From CAYYGL01 sp964471235 (GTDB taxonomy: Bacteria; Calditrichota; Calditrichia; RBG-13-44-9; J075): DNA of 19,802 nt. Positions within the stretch are counted from its first letter, which is position 1, and every line of letters starts with the position of its first letter. Below, one piece after another: positions 7,408 through 15,084 of the stretch. The translations under genes were made by a program, and so were the position numbers. The stretch covers positions 1-19,802 of the forward strand of contig CAYYGL010000087.1 in assembly GCA_964471235.1 (NCBI GenBank), given 5' to 3'. The notes under the pieces were generated by a model, which worked only from the letters and a program-made list of their open reading frames with translations, had not been told where the DNA came from and ran no database searches.

Positions 7408-8706
7408 ATGAAGACTTTCAATCATTTTCGACAGGCAGTGCTGGTGGAGGGAGTTCGCATCCCATTTTTGCGTTCCGGCACGGATTACAAAGAGTTAACC
7501 GCGTATGATTTAGCCCGGATGGCATTGCAGGCGCTCATCACCCGTTCCCAGGTTGCGGTCGATAAAATCGACTGGGTGATCATGGGGAATGTGATTTCCA
7601 ATGTTGCCAACACCAATGTGGCGCGAGATGCTGCCCTGGCAGCGGGGATTCCTCATACCGTGCCGGCAGTGACGGTAACGGTAGCGTGCGTATCCGCCAA
7701 TAAAGCCATCACCAACGGAGTGGATTTAATCCGCACCGGGCAGGCGGATGTGGTCATTGCCGGGGGAACGGAGAGCCTCACCGATGTGCCGATTCTGTTC
7801 CGTAAAAAATTCCGCCAGAAGTTGGTGGAATCGCAGAAATACCGCAAGACCACTGACTACCTTCAGTTTATCAAAGGATTAAGCCCGGGTGATTTGCTGC
7901 CGGAAACGCCCGCCATTGCCGAGTTCACCACCGGTCGCACCATGGGAGAAGATTGCGACCGCCTGGCGGCTCGCATCGGGGTGAGCCGGGAGGAGCAGGA
8001 TGAGTATGCCCTCTATTCCCACCATGCCGCGGCAAAAGCAACCGAGGAGGGATGGTTAAAAGAGGAGATTGCACCGGTTCCGGTACCACCCACGTTTAAG
8101 GTGGTGGAAACGGATAATGGCATTCGTGGCGACACCTCCCCGGAGAAATTGGCAAAATTAAAACCGGCGTTTGTGAAACCCTACGGCACGTTAACCGCCG
8201 GAAATTCTTCCTTCCTGACCGACGGGGCGGCGGTGGTGCTGCTGATGGCAGAGGAGGTAGCAAAAACCCTGGGTTACCAGCCCAAAGCATTCCTGCGGGA
8301 GTATGCTTACACTGCCCAGGACCCCCAGGAGGAGCTGCTGCTGGGTCCGGCGTATGCCATTCCCAAATTGCTGGACAAGACCGGTCTCTCCCTGAAGAAG
8401 ATCGATGTGTTTGAACTGCATGAGGCATTTGCCGCCCAGGTGGTGGCAAATCTGAAATGCCTGAACAGTGATGAATTCGCCCGGGAAAAACTGGGAAGAG
8501 ATAAAAAGGTGGGGGAAATCCCGTTGAAAAAGCTGAATGCCTGGGGCGGGTCTCTTTCCATCGGGCATCCTTTTGGCGCCACCGGGGCGCGACTGGTCAC
8601 CACCGCTGCTAATCGTTTAATTAAAGAAGACGGTCAGTTTGCCATGGTGGCATCCTGCGCTGCCGGGGCGGTTGGCAATGCGATTTTACTGGAACGGTAT
8701 GGATGA
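7408..8706 (+). CDS. fadI: FadI-type 3-ketoacyl-CoA thiolase
   Basis: A 432-aa thiolase that cleaves 3-ketoacyl-CoA with CoA to acetyl-CoA and a chain two carbons shorter. GGGAG lies 9 nt before the ATG. The nucleophile is Cys94 (VACVSANKA). HEAF (His338), GHPFGATG (His387) and the C-terminal SCAAGAVGNA (Cys417) complete the active site. The CVSAN and CAAG forms and the long loop around 125-180 match the FadI/mitochondrial trifunctional beta subunit rather than the shorter acetoacetyl-CoA thiolases. The next gene encodes a FadJ-like partner, so the pair should form an FadI-FadJ type complex. Separation by 156 bp means they may not be translationally coupled. The substrate chain length cannot be told from sequence. 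Confidence 0.92.
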   Translation: MKTFNHFRQAVLVEGVRIPFLRSGTDYKELTAYDLARMALQALITRSQVAVDKIDWVIMGNVISNVANTNVARDAALAAGIPHTVPAVTVTVACVSANKAITNGVDLIRTGQADVVIAGGTESLTDVPILFRKKFRQKLVESQKYRKTTDYLQFIKGLSPGDLLPETPAIAEFTTGRTMGEDCDRLAARIGVSREEQDEYALYSHHAAAKATEEGWLKEEIAPVPVPPTFKVVETDNGIRGDTSPEKLAKLKPAFVKPYGTLTAGNSSFLTDGAAVVLLMAEEVAKTLGYQPKAFLREYAYTAQDPQEELLLGPAYAIPKLLDKTGLSLKKIDVFELHEAFAAQVVANLKCLNSDEFAREKLGRDKKVGEIPLKKLNAWGGSLSIGHPFGATGARLVTTAANRLIKEDGQFAMVASCAAGAVGNAILLERYG

Positions 8707-8724
8707 GTACGAAAGGGATAAGGG

Positions 8725-8801
8725 AGATGGCATAGATGGCATAAGGTAAGGGTGAAACGTAAAAAAGGAAAAGGGTATAGGGTATTGGGTATAAGGGGGG
8801 G
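8725..8801 (+). repeat. Short tandem repeats and poly-G between fadI and fadJ
   Basis: AGATGGCAT is repeated twice in tandem (8725-8742). Three tandem heptamers GGGTATA, GGGTATT, GGGTATA follow at 8773-8793, then a run of seven G (8795-8801). The heptamers and G-run match the arrangement at 2882-2922. No hairpin or promoter is evident. Confidence 0.6.
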
Positions 8802-8862
8802 ACATCGTTCTCCCTTTGACCATGAACGAATAAAAGCTCATTAAATGGAGGAAGCGAACAAC

Positions 8863-10977
8863 ATGTCTTACACTTCAATTGAAAAAACAGATGGTATCGC
8901 GGTGGTCTGGTTAGACCAGCCGGGTGAAAAAGTAAACAAATTGGCAGCGGATTTGGTGGATGAGTTCAACGCCATGCTGGATGAGTTATTCAAAGATAAC
9001 GAAGTAAAAGGGATGGTGCTGATTAGCAGGAAGAAGGATACCTTTATCGCCGGGGCGGATTTGGAGCGTCTGCTGGAACTGAAAGAACCGGGGCAGGTGG
9101 AGGCGCTCAGTCGCAGCGGGCAGGCATTGCTGAATCGCATGGCGGATTTTCCCAAGCCGATTGTGGCAGCTATTCACGGGGCGGCACTGGGTGGGGGTCT
9201 GGAGGTTGCCTTAGCCTGTCACGGTCGAATTGCCACCGATGACCCGAAGACCATCCTGGGACAACCGGAGGTGAAATTGGGATTGCTCCCTGCTGCCGGG
9301 GGCACTCAACGGCTGCCACGACTGGTCGGTTTGCAGCGGGCGCTGGATATGATGCTGACCGGAAAAAATGTCTATCCCCGCCAGGCAAAAAAGATGGGGC
9401 TGGTGGATGCCCTGATTCACCCCTACGGCTTGCTCCATGCCGCCAGACAAATGGCTTCGGAGTTGGCTGCCCGGCACCATCAACCCAAAAAGAAACAGAG
9501 TATGCTGAACAAAGCCCTGGAAAGCAATCCGTTCACCCGGAGAATCATTTACAAAAAAGCCCGGGAGATGACTGAAAAGCAAACCCGGGGAAATTACCCG
9601 GCACCGTTCAAAATTATCGATTGTGTGGAAATCGGGCTGGAGAAAGGGATAAGCGCCGGGCTGGCTGCGGAATCCAAAGCTTTTGAGGAGTTGGTGCATA
9701 CTCCGCAGGCAGAGGAGTTGATCAATCTTTTTTTCAGCATGACCGCCCAAAAAAAGAATCCGCTACAGACAAAAGCCAAACCGGTTTCCCGAATCGGGGT
9801 GCTGGGCGCCGGATTTATGGGCGCCGGTATCGCCGAGGTCAGCGCCGCCAAAGGGATTGATGTGTACCTCAAGGACATCTCCCTGGAGGCGGTTGCCCGG
9901 GGCGAAAAAACCATCTGGGATGATCTTGATAAAAAAGTTCAAAAACGGGCGCTTTCTTCGTTCGAACGGGACCGGATGATGAGTTGTATCCATGCTGTAA
10001 GCGATTATACCGGCTTCCAACAGGTGCAACTGGTTGTGGAAGCGGTTTTTGAAGACCTGGAATTAAAGCAGAAGGTATTAAAGGAAACGGAGGCTGCCAC
10101 GGCAAAAGAGTGCATTTTCGCCAGCAATACGTCTTCCCTGCCCATTTCCCAAATTGCCAAAAAAGCCCGCCGCCCCAGCCAGGTGATCGGCATGCACTAT
10201 TTTTCCCCGGTTCCCAAAATGCCCTTGCTGGAAATTATCGTTACCCCAAAAACCGCCCAATGGGTAAAGGCAACAGCGATTGACGTGGGCATCCGCCAGG
10301 GTAAGACGGTGATTGTGGTGAAGGATGGTCCCGGCTTTTATACCACCCGCATTTTAGCACCCATGCTGAACGAGGCGCTGTTGCTGCTGGAAGAGGGCGG
10401 TGATATTTTGCATATCGACCGGGTGATGCGCGATTTCGGCTTTCCGGTGGGACCCATTACCCTGATCGATGAGGTGGGGATAGACGTGGGGGCGCATGTC
10501 TCCCGGGTATTGGGGGAGATGTTTGCCGCCCGCGGGGTAACGCCCACCGATGCCATGCAGAAATTAACTGATGCCGGGTATAAGGGGCGCAAAAACCGCA
10601 AGGGATTTTACCTCTATGACAGCGCCGGGAAGAAGAAAAAAGAGGTCGATCAGACGATTTACCGGTTTTTCAGCGGTAGCCAGCGGAAAAAACACCTGGC
10701 AACGGAGATACAGGAGCGACTGATGCTGGTGATGGTCAATGAAGCCGCCCACTGCTTGCAGGAGGGGATTCTGGATTCCCCGCGGGATGGCGATCTGGGT
10801 GCGGTGCTGGGATTGGGCTTCCCCCCGTTCCTCGGCGGCCCGTTCCGGTATATCGACCGGCTGGGCGCAGCGGCGGTTCTATCAAGCCTGGAACGGCTGG
10901 AAGAGAAATACGGTGCCCGCTTCACCCCGGCGCAGGTGATTCGTGATTATGCGGCGGAGGATAAACGATTTTATTGA
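8863..10977 (+). CDS. fadJ: FadJ-type enoyl-CoA hydratase / 3-hydroxyacyl-CoA dehydrogenase
   Basis: A 704-aa bifunctional beta-oxidation enzyme that hydrates trans-2-enoyl-CoA and oxidises the L-3-hydroxyacyl-CoA with NAD+. The ATG at 8863 is used because GGAGG lies 11 nt upstream; an ATG at 8845 has none. Residues ~1-190 are the crotonase domain: oxyanion-hole FIAGAD (61-66) and HGAALGGGLE, with catalytic Glu114 and Glu136 in GQPEVKLG. A linker follows. The dehydrogenase Rossmann motif is GVLGAGFMGAGIA (312-324), with His445 in MHYFSPVP and Glu457 as the catalytic pair. Two C-terminal 3HCDH domains lie at ~490-585 and ~615-700. The length and order fit FadB/FadJ. Adjacent fadI indicates the FadIJ arrangement. 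All catalytic residues are present. Confidence 0.93.
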   Translation: MSYTSIEKTDGIAVVWLDQPGEKVNKLAADLVDEFNAMLDELFKDNEVKGMVLISRKKDTFIAGADLERLLELKEPGQVEALSRSGQALLNRMADFPKPIVAAIHGAALGGGLEVALACHGRIATDDPKTILGQPEVKLGLLPAAGGTQRLPRLVGLQRALDMMLTGKNVYPRQAKKMGLVDALIHPYGLLHAARQMASELAARHHQPKKKQSMLNKALESNPFTRRIIYKKAREMTEKQTRGNYPAPFKIIDCVEIGLEKGISAGLAAESKAFEELVHTPQAEELINLFFSMTAQKKNPLQTKAKPVSRIGVLGAGFMGAGIAEVSAAKGIDVYLKDISLEAVARGEKTIWDDLDKKVQKRALSSFERDRMMSCIHAVSDYTGFQQVQLVVEAVFEDLELKQKVLKETEAATAKECIFASNTSSLPISQIAKKARRPSQVIGMHYFSPVPKMPLLEIIVTPKTAQWVKATAIDVGIRQGKTVIVVKDGPGFYTTRILAPMLNEALLLLEEGGDILHIDRVMRDFGFPVGPITLIDEVGIDVGAHVSRVLGEMFAARGVTPTDAMQKLTDAGYKGRKNRKGFYLYDSAGKKKKEVDQTIYRFFSGSQRKKHLATEIQERLMLVMVNEAAHCLQEGILDSPRDGDLGAVLGLGFPPFLGGPFRYIDRLGAAAVLSSLERLEEKYGARFTPAQVIRDYAAEDKRFY

Positions 10978-11048
10978 GTTTTTTGTCCTGCCCCGGGATG
11001 ATGATCGTTGAGAAATCAACCGTGCCATTTCCCAGCTACGTACCGGTG

Positions 11049-11230
11049 GTCAAAATAATGAAGTTTGATTAAATAACCGTGCCACCGACAAAATAAATTT
11101 TGTCGCTCCTACGTTTACAACGGAGCGTCAAAACTTGTTTTGACGCTCCGCTGCGAGCATTAAAAATAGCCCGATTAATTATTCAAACTCCATAATTTTG
11201 ACGTTCCGGAGCGACAACACTTGTTTTGTC
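11049..11230. repeat. Structured element: 28-bp inverted repeat with three related hairpins
   Basis: Outer arms at 11049-11076 and 11175-11202 pair at 24 of 28 positions. Inside are hairpin A (11086-11105, CGACAAAA-TAAA-TTTTGTCG, perfect 8 bp) and hairpin B (11121-11150, perfect 13 bp with CTTG loop). Just outside is hairpin C (11207-11230), which matches B from its CGGAGCG arm onward, with four substitutions. A and C have GACAA/TTGTC where B has GTCAA/TTGAC, a paired change that keeps the stem. None is followed by a T-run on either strand. It could be a MITE-like or REP-like repeat or a transcribed structured RNA; no coding frame is supported. Confidence 0.6.
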
Positions 11231-11240
11231 AGAGATGGAA

Positions 11241-11343
11241 GGACGCTGAAGCGCCCTGAGACCGTACCAAATTGCCAAAATTGAGCAGATTTAGCATCCT
11301 TCAGGATGGCTCCATCTTTGAGCATGGGGGTTTATCCCCATGC
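11241..11343. repeat. Cluster of short palindromes
   Basis: Directly downstream of the structured element lie CGCT-GA-AGCG (11244-11253), CATCC-TTCA-GGATG (11295-11308), GATGG-CT-CCATC (11305-11316) and a perfect 8-bp hairpin GCATGGGG...CCCCATGC with a 6-nt loop (11322-11343). No ORF accompanies them. Such clusters are typical of REP/MITE remnants or insertion-sequence ends, but no transposase or flanking target duplication was seen. Confidence 0.5.
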
Positions 11344-11393
11344 GGGCGGCTGGAAACGTCGCTATAAACCTTTTTTATCAATCTTTGCGATGC

Positions 11394-11412
11394 GTCAACC
11401 GAATTGGTTGTC
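11394..11412. promoter_or_regulatory. Imperfect inverted repeat upstream of the dehydrogenase-SCP2 gene
   Basis: GTCAACC, five bases, GGTTGTC: six of seven arm positions pair. It lies ~145 bp before the start at 11556. No convincing -35/-10 pair could be fixed in 11350-11555; TATATT at 11476-11481 lacks a good -35. A GGTGTA/GGGAATAA/GGTATA stretch on the minus strand (about 11510-11530) weakly resembles the GGGTATA arrays. Nothing else is recognised in this gap. Confidence 0.3.
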
Positions 11413-11555
11413 GGGCGTATAACTTTTGTTTTTGGGAGAGAGGGAAATTTTTCAGACTGAAGCACAGGAACAGGTATATTGAGACGGTGCCCTGCAGGTG
11501 CTAAATCTTTATACCTTATTCCCTACACCTTCCAATCCATAAGAGGCGAGTTTGT

Positions 11556-13529
11556 ATGAGATCACCTTATTTTACCGAGGAGCACCAATTATTTCGGGAG
11601 ACGGTGCATCAATTCCTGGAAAAAGAAGTGACGCCATTTGCCAGTCAATGGGAAAAAGAGGAACGCATTCCCCGGGAAATCTGGCTGAAAATGGGGGAAC
11701 AAGACCTCTTGGGTATCCCATTTCCCGAAAACTATGGTGGTAGTAATGCAGATTTCTTTTTTTCCGTTATTTTTTTGGAAGCCCTAGGAGCGTTAACTCC
11801 GGGTGGATTTGCCGCGGCAGTGGGAGTACATGTTTATATCGCCCTCTCTTACATTCATCATTTTGGCAGTGATATACTAAAAGCCTACTATTTGCCGGCC
11901 GGCATCCGCGGGGAAAAGATCGGCGCCCTGGCAGTCACCGAGCCGGACGCCGGGTCCGATGTCGCTGCCATCCGCACCCGGGCTCGGCGGGAAGGCGAGG
12001 GATACATCCTCAACGGCGCCAAGACTTTTATCACCAATGGCGTCTATGGGGATTTTATCGTGGTAGCTGCCAAAACCGACCCCGATGCCGGCACCGGTGG
12101 TATTTCCCTGCTGATAGTGGATTCCGATTCCCCGGGGGTAACCGCCAGCAAATTGAAGAAAATCGGCTGGCATTGCTCCGACACCGCCGAAATCACTTTT
12201 GATAACGTTCGGGTGCCGGCATCCAATCTCCTGGGTAAAGAAAATATGGGCTTTTACTACCTGATGGAAATGTTTCAGTTGGAGCGGCTGGTGGCAGCCA
12301 TCACTGCCATGGCAGGAGCCGATTATTGCCTTGATCTCACCCTGAATTACATTTCTCAGCGGGAAGCCTTCGGCAAGCCGCTCTCCCGTTTCCAGGCAAT
12401 TCGTCATTCCCTTTCCGATTTAGCCGCCGAAGTCGAAGCCGCCCGTCAACTCACCTATTATGCCTCCTGGTTGTATCAGCAAAATTTTCCGGCAGTGCGG
12501 CAGTGCAGTATGGCAAAGCTATACACTACGGAATTAGCCAAACGGGTTGCCGATACCTGCTTGCAGTTCTTTGGCGGATACGGCTATATGGATGAATACC
12601 TGATATCGCGAATCTACCGCGATGCCCGGGTGGGCACCATTGTCGGCGGCGCTTCGGAGGTGATGCGGGAAATTATTTCCAAATTGTTGATCGATCATGT
12701 GGAGTATCAGAACCGGGAAGGGGAACCCACCTCTCAAACGACACCGGAACCGTCTCCGGAAGCCCGGGAAGAAGTAGTTGCCTCCCCGGTCGGTGAAGCC
12801 TCCCGGGAATTGCACACCCCGGAAGGGGACCCGGGAGTACCGGAAAAGGAACTGTCGGAATCCTCCCCAGTTCAGCCCGGGGAAATTGTAGAAACCGTTG
12901 ACGAAAGCGCAGTTACGCCGCCAACCAACGGGGAAGGGGAACCATCCGCAATGGAAAGTGATCCTTCCCTGGAACTGGAGCAGTTATTTCAGGAAGCTTC
13001 CCTTTCATTGCATAACCGGGAGCAGCCGGAAATCGAAGAAGTACCTACCCGGGAGGAAATCCCGGACAAGCCATCCGCCCAGGAGCAAGTGGAGAGCCGT
13101 TCTGGAGAAGCGCATCAGCCGCCTCCCCCGCCGGTGAACGACGTTTCGCCGGACACCATACCCGATAATGAAGCCGACTCTCTCCAACAGCAGCCTTCGG
13201 AGTTAACCGCACAATCGATTATCCATACTCTCCCTTCGCGCTTCCGGGCGACAAAAGCCGGGGATTATCATGGAGTAATCCATTTTAAAATCTCCGGGGA
13301 AAAGGGCGGGGAGTTCACGGTGAGAATTGAAGGTGACACCTGCCTGGTTGAAAACGGCTGTGTTGGCAAAGCGGATTGCGTGGTGGAAACCGTGGATAAA
13401 ACCTACCTGGAAATGGAGACTGGCAAACTAAATCCCCAGATTGCGTTTATGATGGGCAAGGTGAAAGTCTCCAACGTGCCGGAGATGCTGCAATTCACCC
13501 AATTGTTCGATCCCCTGCCGGATACTTGA
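11556..13529 (+). CDS. Acyl-CoA dehydrogenase fused to a C-terminal SCP2 domain
   Basis: A 657-aa protein with AGAGG 9 nt before the ATG. Residues 1-~385 are a complete acyl-CoA dehydrogenase: ALAVTEPDAGSD (124-135), NGAKTFITNG (153-162) and FGGYGYMDEY (339-348). The usual MCAD glutamate position is Gly (IVGGASE, ~364-368). Glu243 in FQLERLVAA sits where isovaleryl-CoA and long-chain dehydrogenases keep their catalytic base, so it should be active in that subtype. Residues ~386-550 are a Pro/Glu/Ser-rich, probably disordered linker. Residues ~551-657 match an SCP2 sterol/acyl-CoA-carrier domain (HFKISGEKGGEFTVRIEG, ADCVVE, GKLNPQIAFMMGKVKV). The SCP2 part may hold or hand over hydrophobic acyl-CoAs. 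The stop is in frame with the racemase-like gene that follows after 12 codons. Confidence 0.9.
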   Translation: MRSPYFTEEHQLFRETVHQFLEKEVTPFASQWEKEERIPREIWLKMGEQDLLGIPFPENYGGSNADFFFSVIFLEALGALTPGGFAAAVGVHVYIALSYIHHFGSDILKAYYLPAGIRGEKIGALAVTEPDAGSDVAAIRTRARREGEGYILNGAKTFITNGVYGDFIVVAAKTDPDAGTGGISLLIVDSDSPGVTASKLKKIGWHCSDTAEITFDNVRVPASNLLGKENMGFYYLMEMFQLERLVAAITAMAGADYCLDLTLNYISQREAFGKPLSRFQAIRHSLSDLAAEVEAARQLTYYASWLYQQNFPAVRQCSMAKLYTTELAKRVADTCLQFFGGYGYMDEYLISRIYRDARVGTIVGGASEVMREIISKLLIDHVEYQNREGEPTSQTTPEPSPEAREEVVASPVGEASRELHTPEGDPGVPEKELSESSPVQPGEIVETVDESAVTPPTNGEGEPSAMESDPSLELEQLFQEASLSLHNREQPEIEEVPTREEIPDKPSAQEQVESRSGEAHQPPPPPVNDVSPDTIPDNEADSLQQQPSELTAQSIIHTLPSRFRATKAGDYHGVIHFKISGEKGGEFTVRIEGDTCLVENGCVGKADCVVETVDKTYLEMETGKLNPQIAFMMGKVKVSNVPEMLQFTQLFDPLPDT

Positions 13530-13565
13530 ACATCGGCTGCCGAAGCGCCTGCCGAATCCCGGGGA

Positions 13566-15032
13566 ATGTTTAAAAAATTATTCGGAAAATTAAGGGGCGC
13601 CTCCCGGGGGAAGAAGTCTACCCCGGACGATTCCCGGGCTGACCATGAAGAGGCCGTTTCGGAAGATGATCAGTCCCGAGAAAATGAAGTTATCCCGCCG
13701 GAAAAGGAGCCTGAGCTTTCCTCCGGTCTGAGCAGGGAGCCGGAAACAGGGAGTTCCCCCGGGGAAAGCGCCGCAGCCGGTGTCTCTGATGAAGATGCCC
13801 CCCCGCCAGAGACCTCACCGGAATCCTCCCAAAAAACTTTACCGCCTCCTTTGCAGGGGGTGCGTATCCTGGATTTAACCCGCCTGTACCCGGGACCGCT
13901 GGCAACGATGATGTTAGCGGAAATGGGTGCAGAGGTTATCAAGCTGGAAGATAGCAATCAGCCGGATTACATGCGCACTTTTCCCCCGTTTGTTAACAAT
14001 CAATCCGCCGGATTTCTGGCAGTGAACCGTTCCAAGCGAAGTATTGCGCTTAATTTGCCGGATGCCCGCGGCAGGGAGATATTCTTTCGGCTGGTCAAAC
14101 AAGCCGATGTGGTGGTGGAACAATACCGCCCCGGAAAGCTCACCCAATTGGGCATCGATTATCCGGCAGCCTGTCAGCATAACCCCGCTATCATCTACGT
14201 CTCCTTAACCGGGTACGGGCAAACCGGTCCTTATGCCGGACGTCCCGGGCATGACATCAACTACATCGGTTATTCGGGTTTGCTGGGATTAACCGCCGGC
14301 GCGGAAACGGGACCGGTAATTCCCGGGGTGCAGATAGCCGATATTGCCGGGGGCGCCTACATGACCGTCATAGCGGTATTGTCTGCCCTGTGGGCGCGGG
14401 AGCGCAATGGTGAGGGGCAGCAGGTGGATGTGTCTATGCTGGATGGGGTGCTGCCCCTGACGAGCTTGCAATTGGCGCACCATTGGGCACTCGGTCAGGC
14501 ATTGCCGCCCTGGCAACAGCCCCTCTCCGGCGGACTTGCCTGCTACGGCGTATACGAATGCGCAGACGGTAAATATGTGGCGCTGGGTGCGCTGGAACCC
14601 AAATTCTGGCAGCGTTTTTGTGAGATAATTGAAAAGCCGGAATGGAACGATAAGGGGATGGAGATGGGCGAGACCGCGGAGCAAATAAAGGCGGAGCTTA
14701 CCCGGATTTTCAAATCTCGTTCCCGTGATGAGTGGCTGCAACTGCAGGGCGATCGGGATGCCTGTTTAAGCCCGGTGCTGGCGTTGCCGGAAATTGAGCA
14801 GGACCCACATATTAAAGCCCGGGGAATGATTGTGACCCAGGAACACCCCACCGCCGGTAAGGTAAAGGGCATTGGACTGCCCATCCGCTTTAGCGCTTCT
14901 CCACTCGCTCACCCCTCTCATGCGCCGTTAACAGGAGAACACAGCATCGAAATTTTGCAGGAAGCCGGCTACCCCGATGATGAGATTAAAGAGTTGATAC
15001 GCCGCGGGGTGGTGATGATTGTTGAAGAATAA
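13566..15032 (+). CDS. Alpha-methylacyl-CoA racemase-like CaiB/BaiF family protein with long N-terminal extension
   Basis: A 488-aa family III CoA-transferase fold protein. Residues ~97-488 are the enzyme (GVRILDLTRLYPGP, GAEVIKLE). His229 (GHDINY), Asp259 (ADIAGG) and Glu344 (GALEPKF) match the racemase triad His126/Asp156/Glu241 of mycobacterial MCR with identical spacing (30 and 115 residues). That favours a 2-methylacyl-CoA epimerase over a CoA-transferase. The reaction would convert (R)- to (S)-2-methylacyl-CoA for beta-oxidation. Residues 1-~95 are an extra segment: a basic amphipathic start (MFKKLFGKLRG), then Glu/Ser/Pro-rich disorder like the linker of the preceding protein. The Shine-Dalgarno is poor (GGGGA abuts the ATG). 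The start is 36 nt after, and in frame with, the preceding TGA. Confidence 0.88.
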   Translation: MFKKLFGKLRGASRGKKSTPDDSRADHEEAVSEDDQSRENEVIPPEKEPELSSGLSREPETGSSPGESAAAGVSDEDAPPPETSPESSQKTLPPPLQGVRILDLTRLYPGPLATMMLAEMGAEVIKLEDSNQPDYMRTFPPFVNNQSAGFLAVNRSKRSIALNLPDARGREIFFRLVKQADVVVEQYRPGKLTQLGIDYPAACQHNPAIIYVSLTGYGQTGPYAGRPGHDINYIGYSGLLGLTAGAETGPVIPGVQIADIAGGAYMTVIAVLSALWARERNGEGQQVDVSMLDGVLPLTSLQLAHHWALGQALPPWQQPLSGGLACYGVYECADGKYVALGALEPKFWQRFCEIIEKPEWNDKGMEMGETAEQIKAELTRIFKSRSRDEWLQLQGDRDACLSPVLALPEIEQDPHIKARGMIVTQEHPTAGKVKGIGLPIRFSASPLAHPSHAPLTGEHSIEILQEAGYPDDEIKELIRRGVVMIVEE

Positions 15033-15084
15033 TGCGGGATTGGGGAACGATGGGTTAATTCATGCAATATGTACGCACTTTTCT

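Noticed and set aside
8096..8603. Antisense open frames within fadI and similarly within fadJ and the dehydrogenases
   Set aside because: They are Pro/Arg/Ser/Gly-rich shadows of strong plus-strand genes with intact catalytic motifs.
8816..8844. Separate promoter for fadJ (TTGACC, 18 nt, ATTAAA)
   Set aside because: Transcription would start at the ribosome-binding site itself, so it is unlikely to work as a normal promoter.
8852..8858. AAGCGAA before the fadJ start as a regulator half-site
   Set aside because: A 7-mer is expected about twice by chance in a window this size on both strands, and another copy lies inside a coding sequence near 14034.
11121..11150. Perfect 13-bp hairpin as terminator of fadJ
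   Set aside because: There is no T-run after the stem on either strand, and it is ~145 bp past the stop codon.
11394..11412. GTCAACC...GGTTGTC as a second site for the XRE repressor
   Set aside because: The half-sites are in the opposite orientation to the 2482-2501 operator, have a different spacing and contain a mismatch.
13527..13529. TGA read as selenocysteine
   Set aside because: No clear SECIS-type hairpin follows and neither family is known to use selenocysteine there. Readthrough, a split fusion or an assembly error are simpler explanations.
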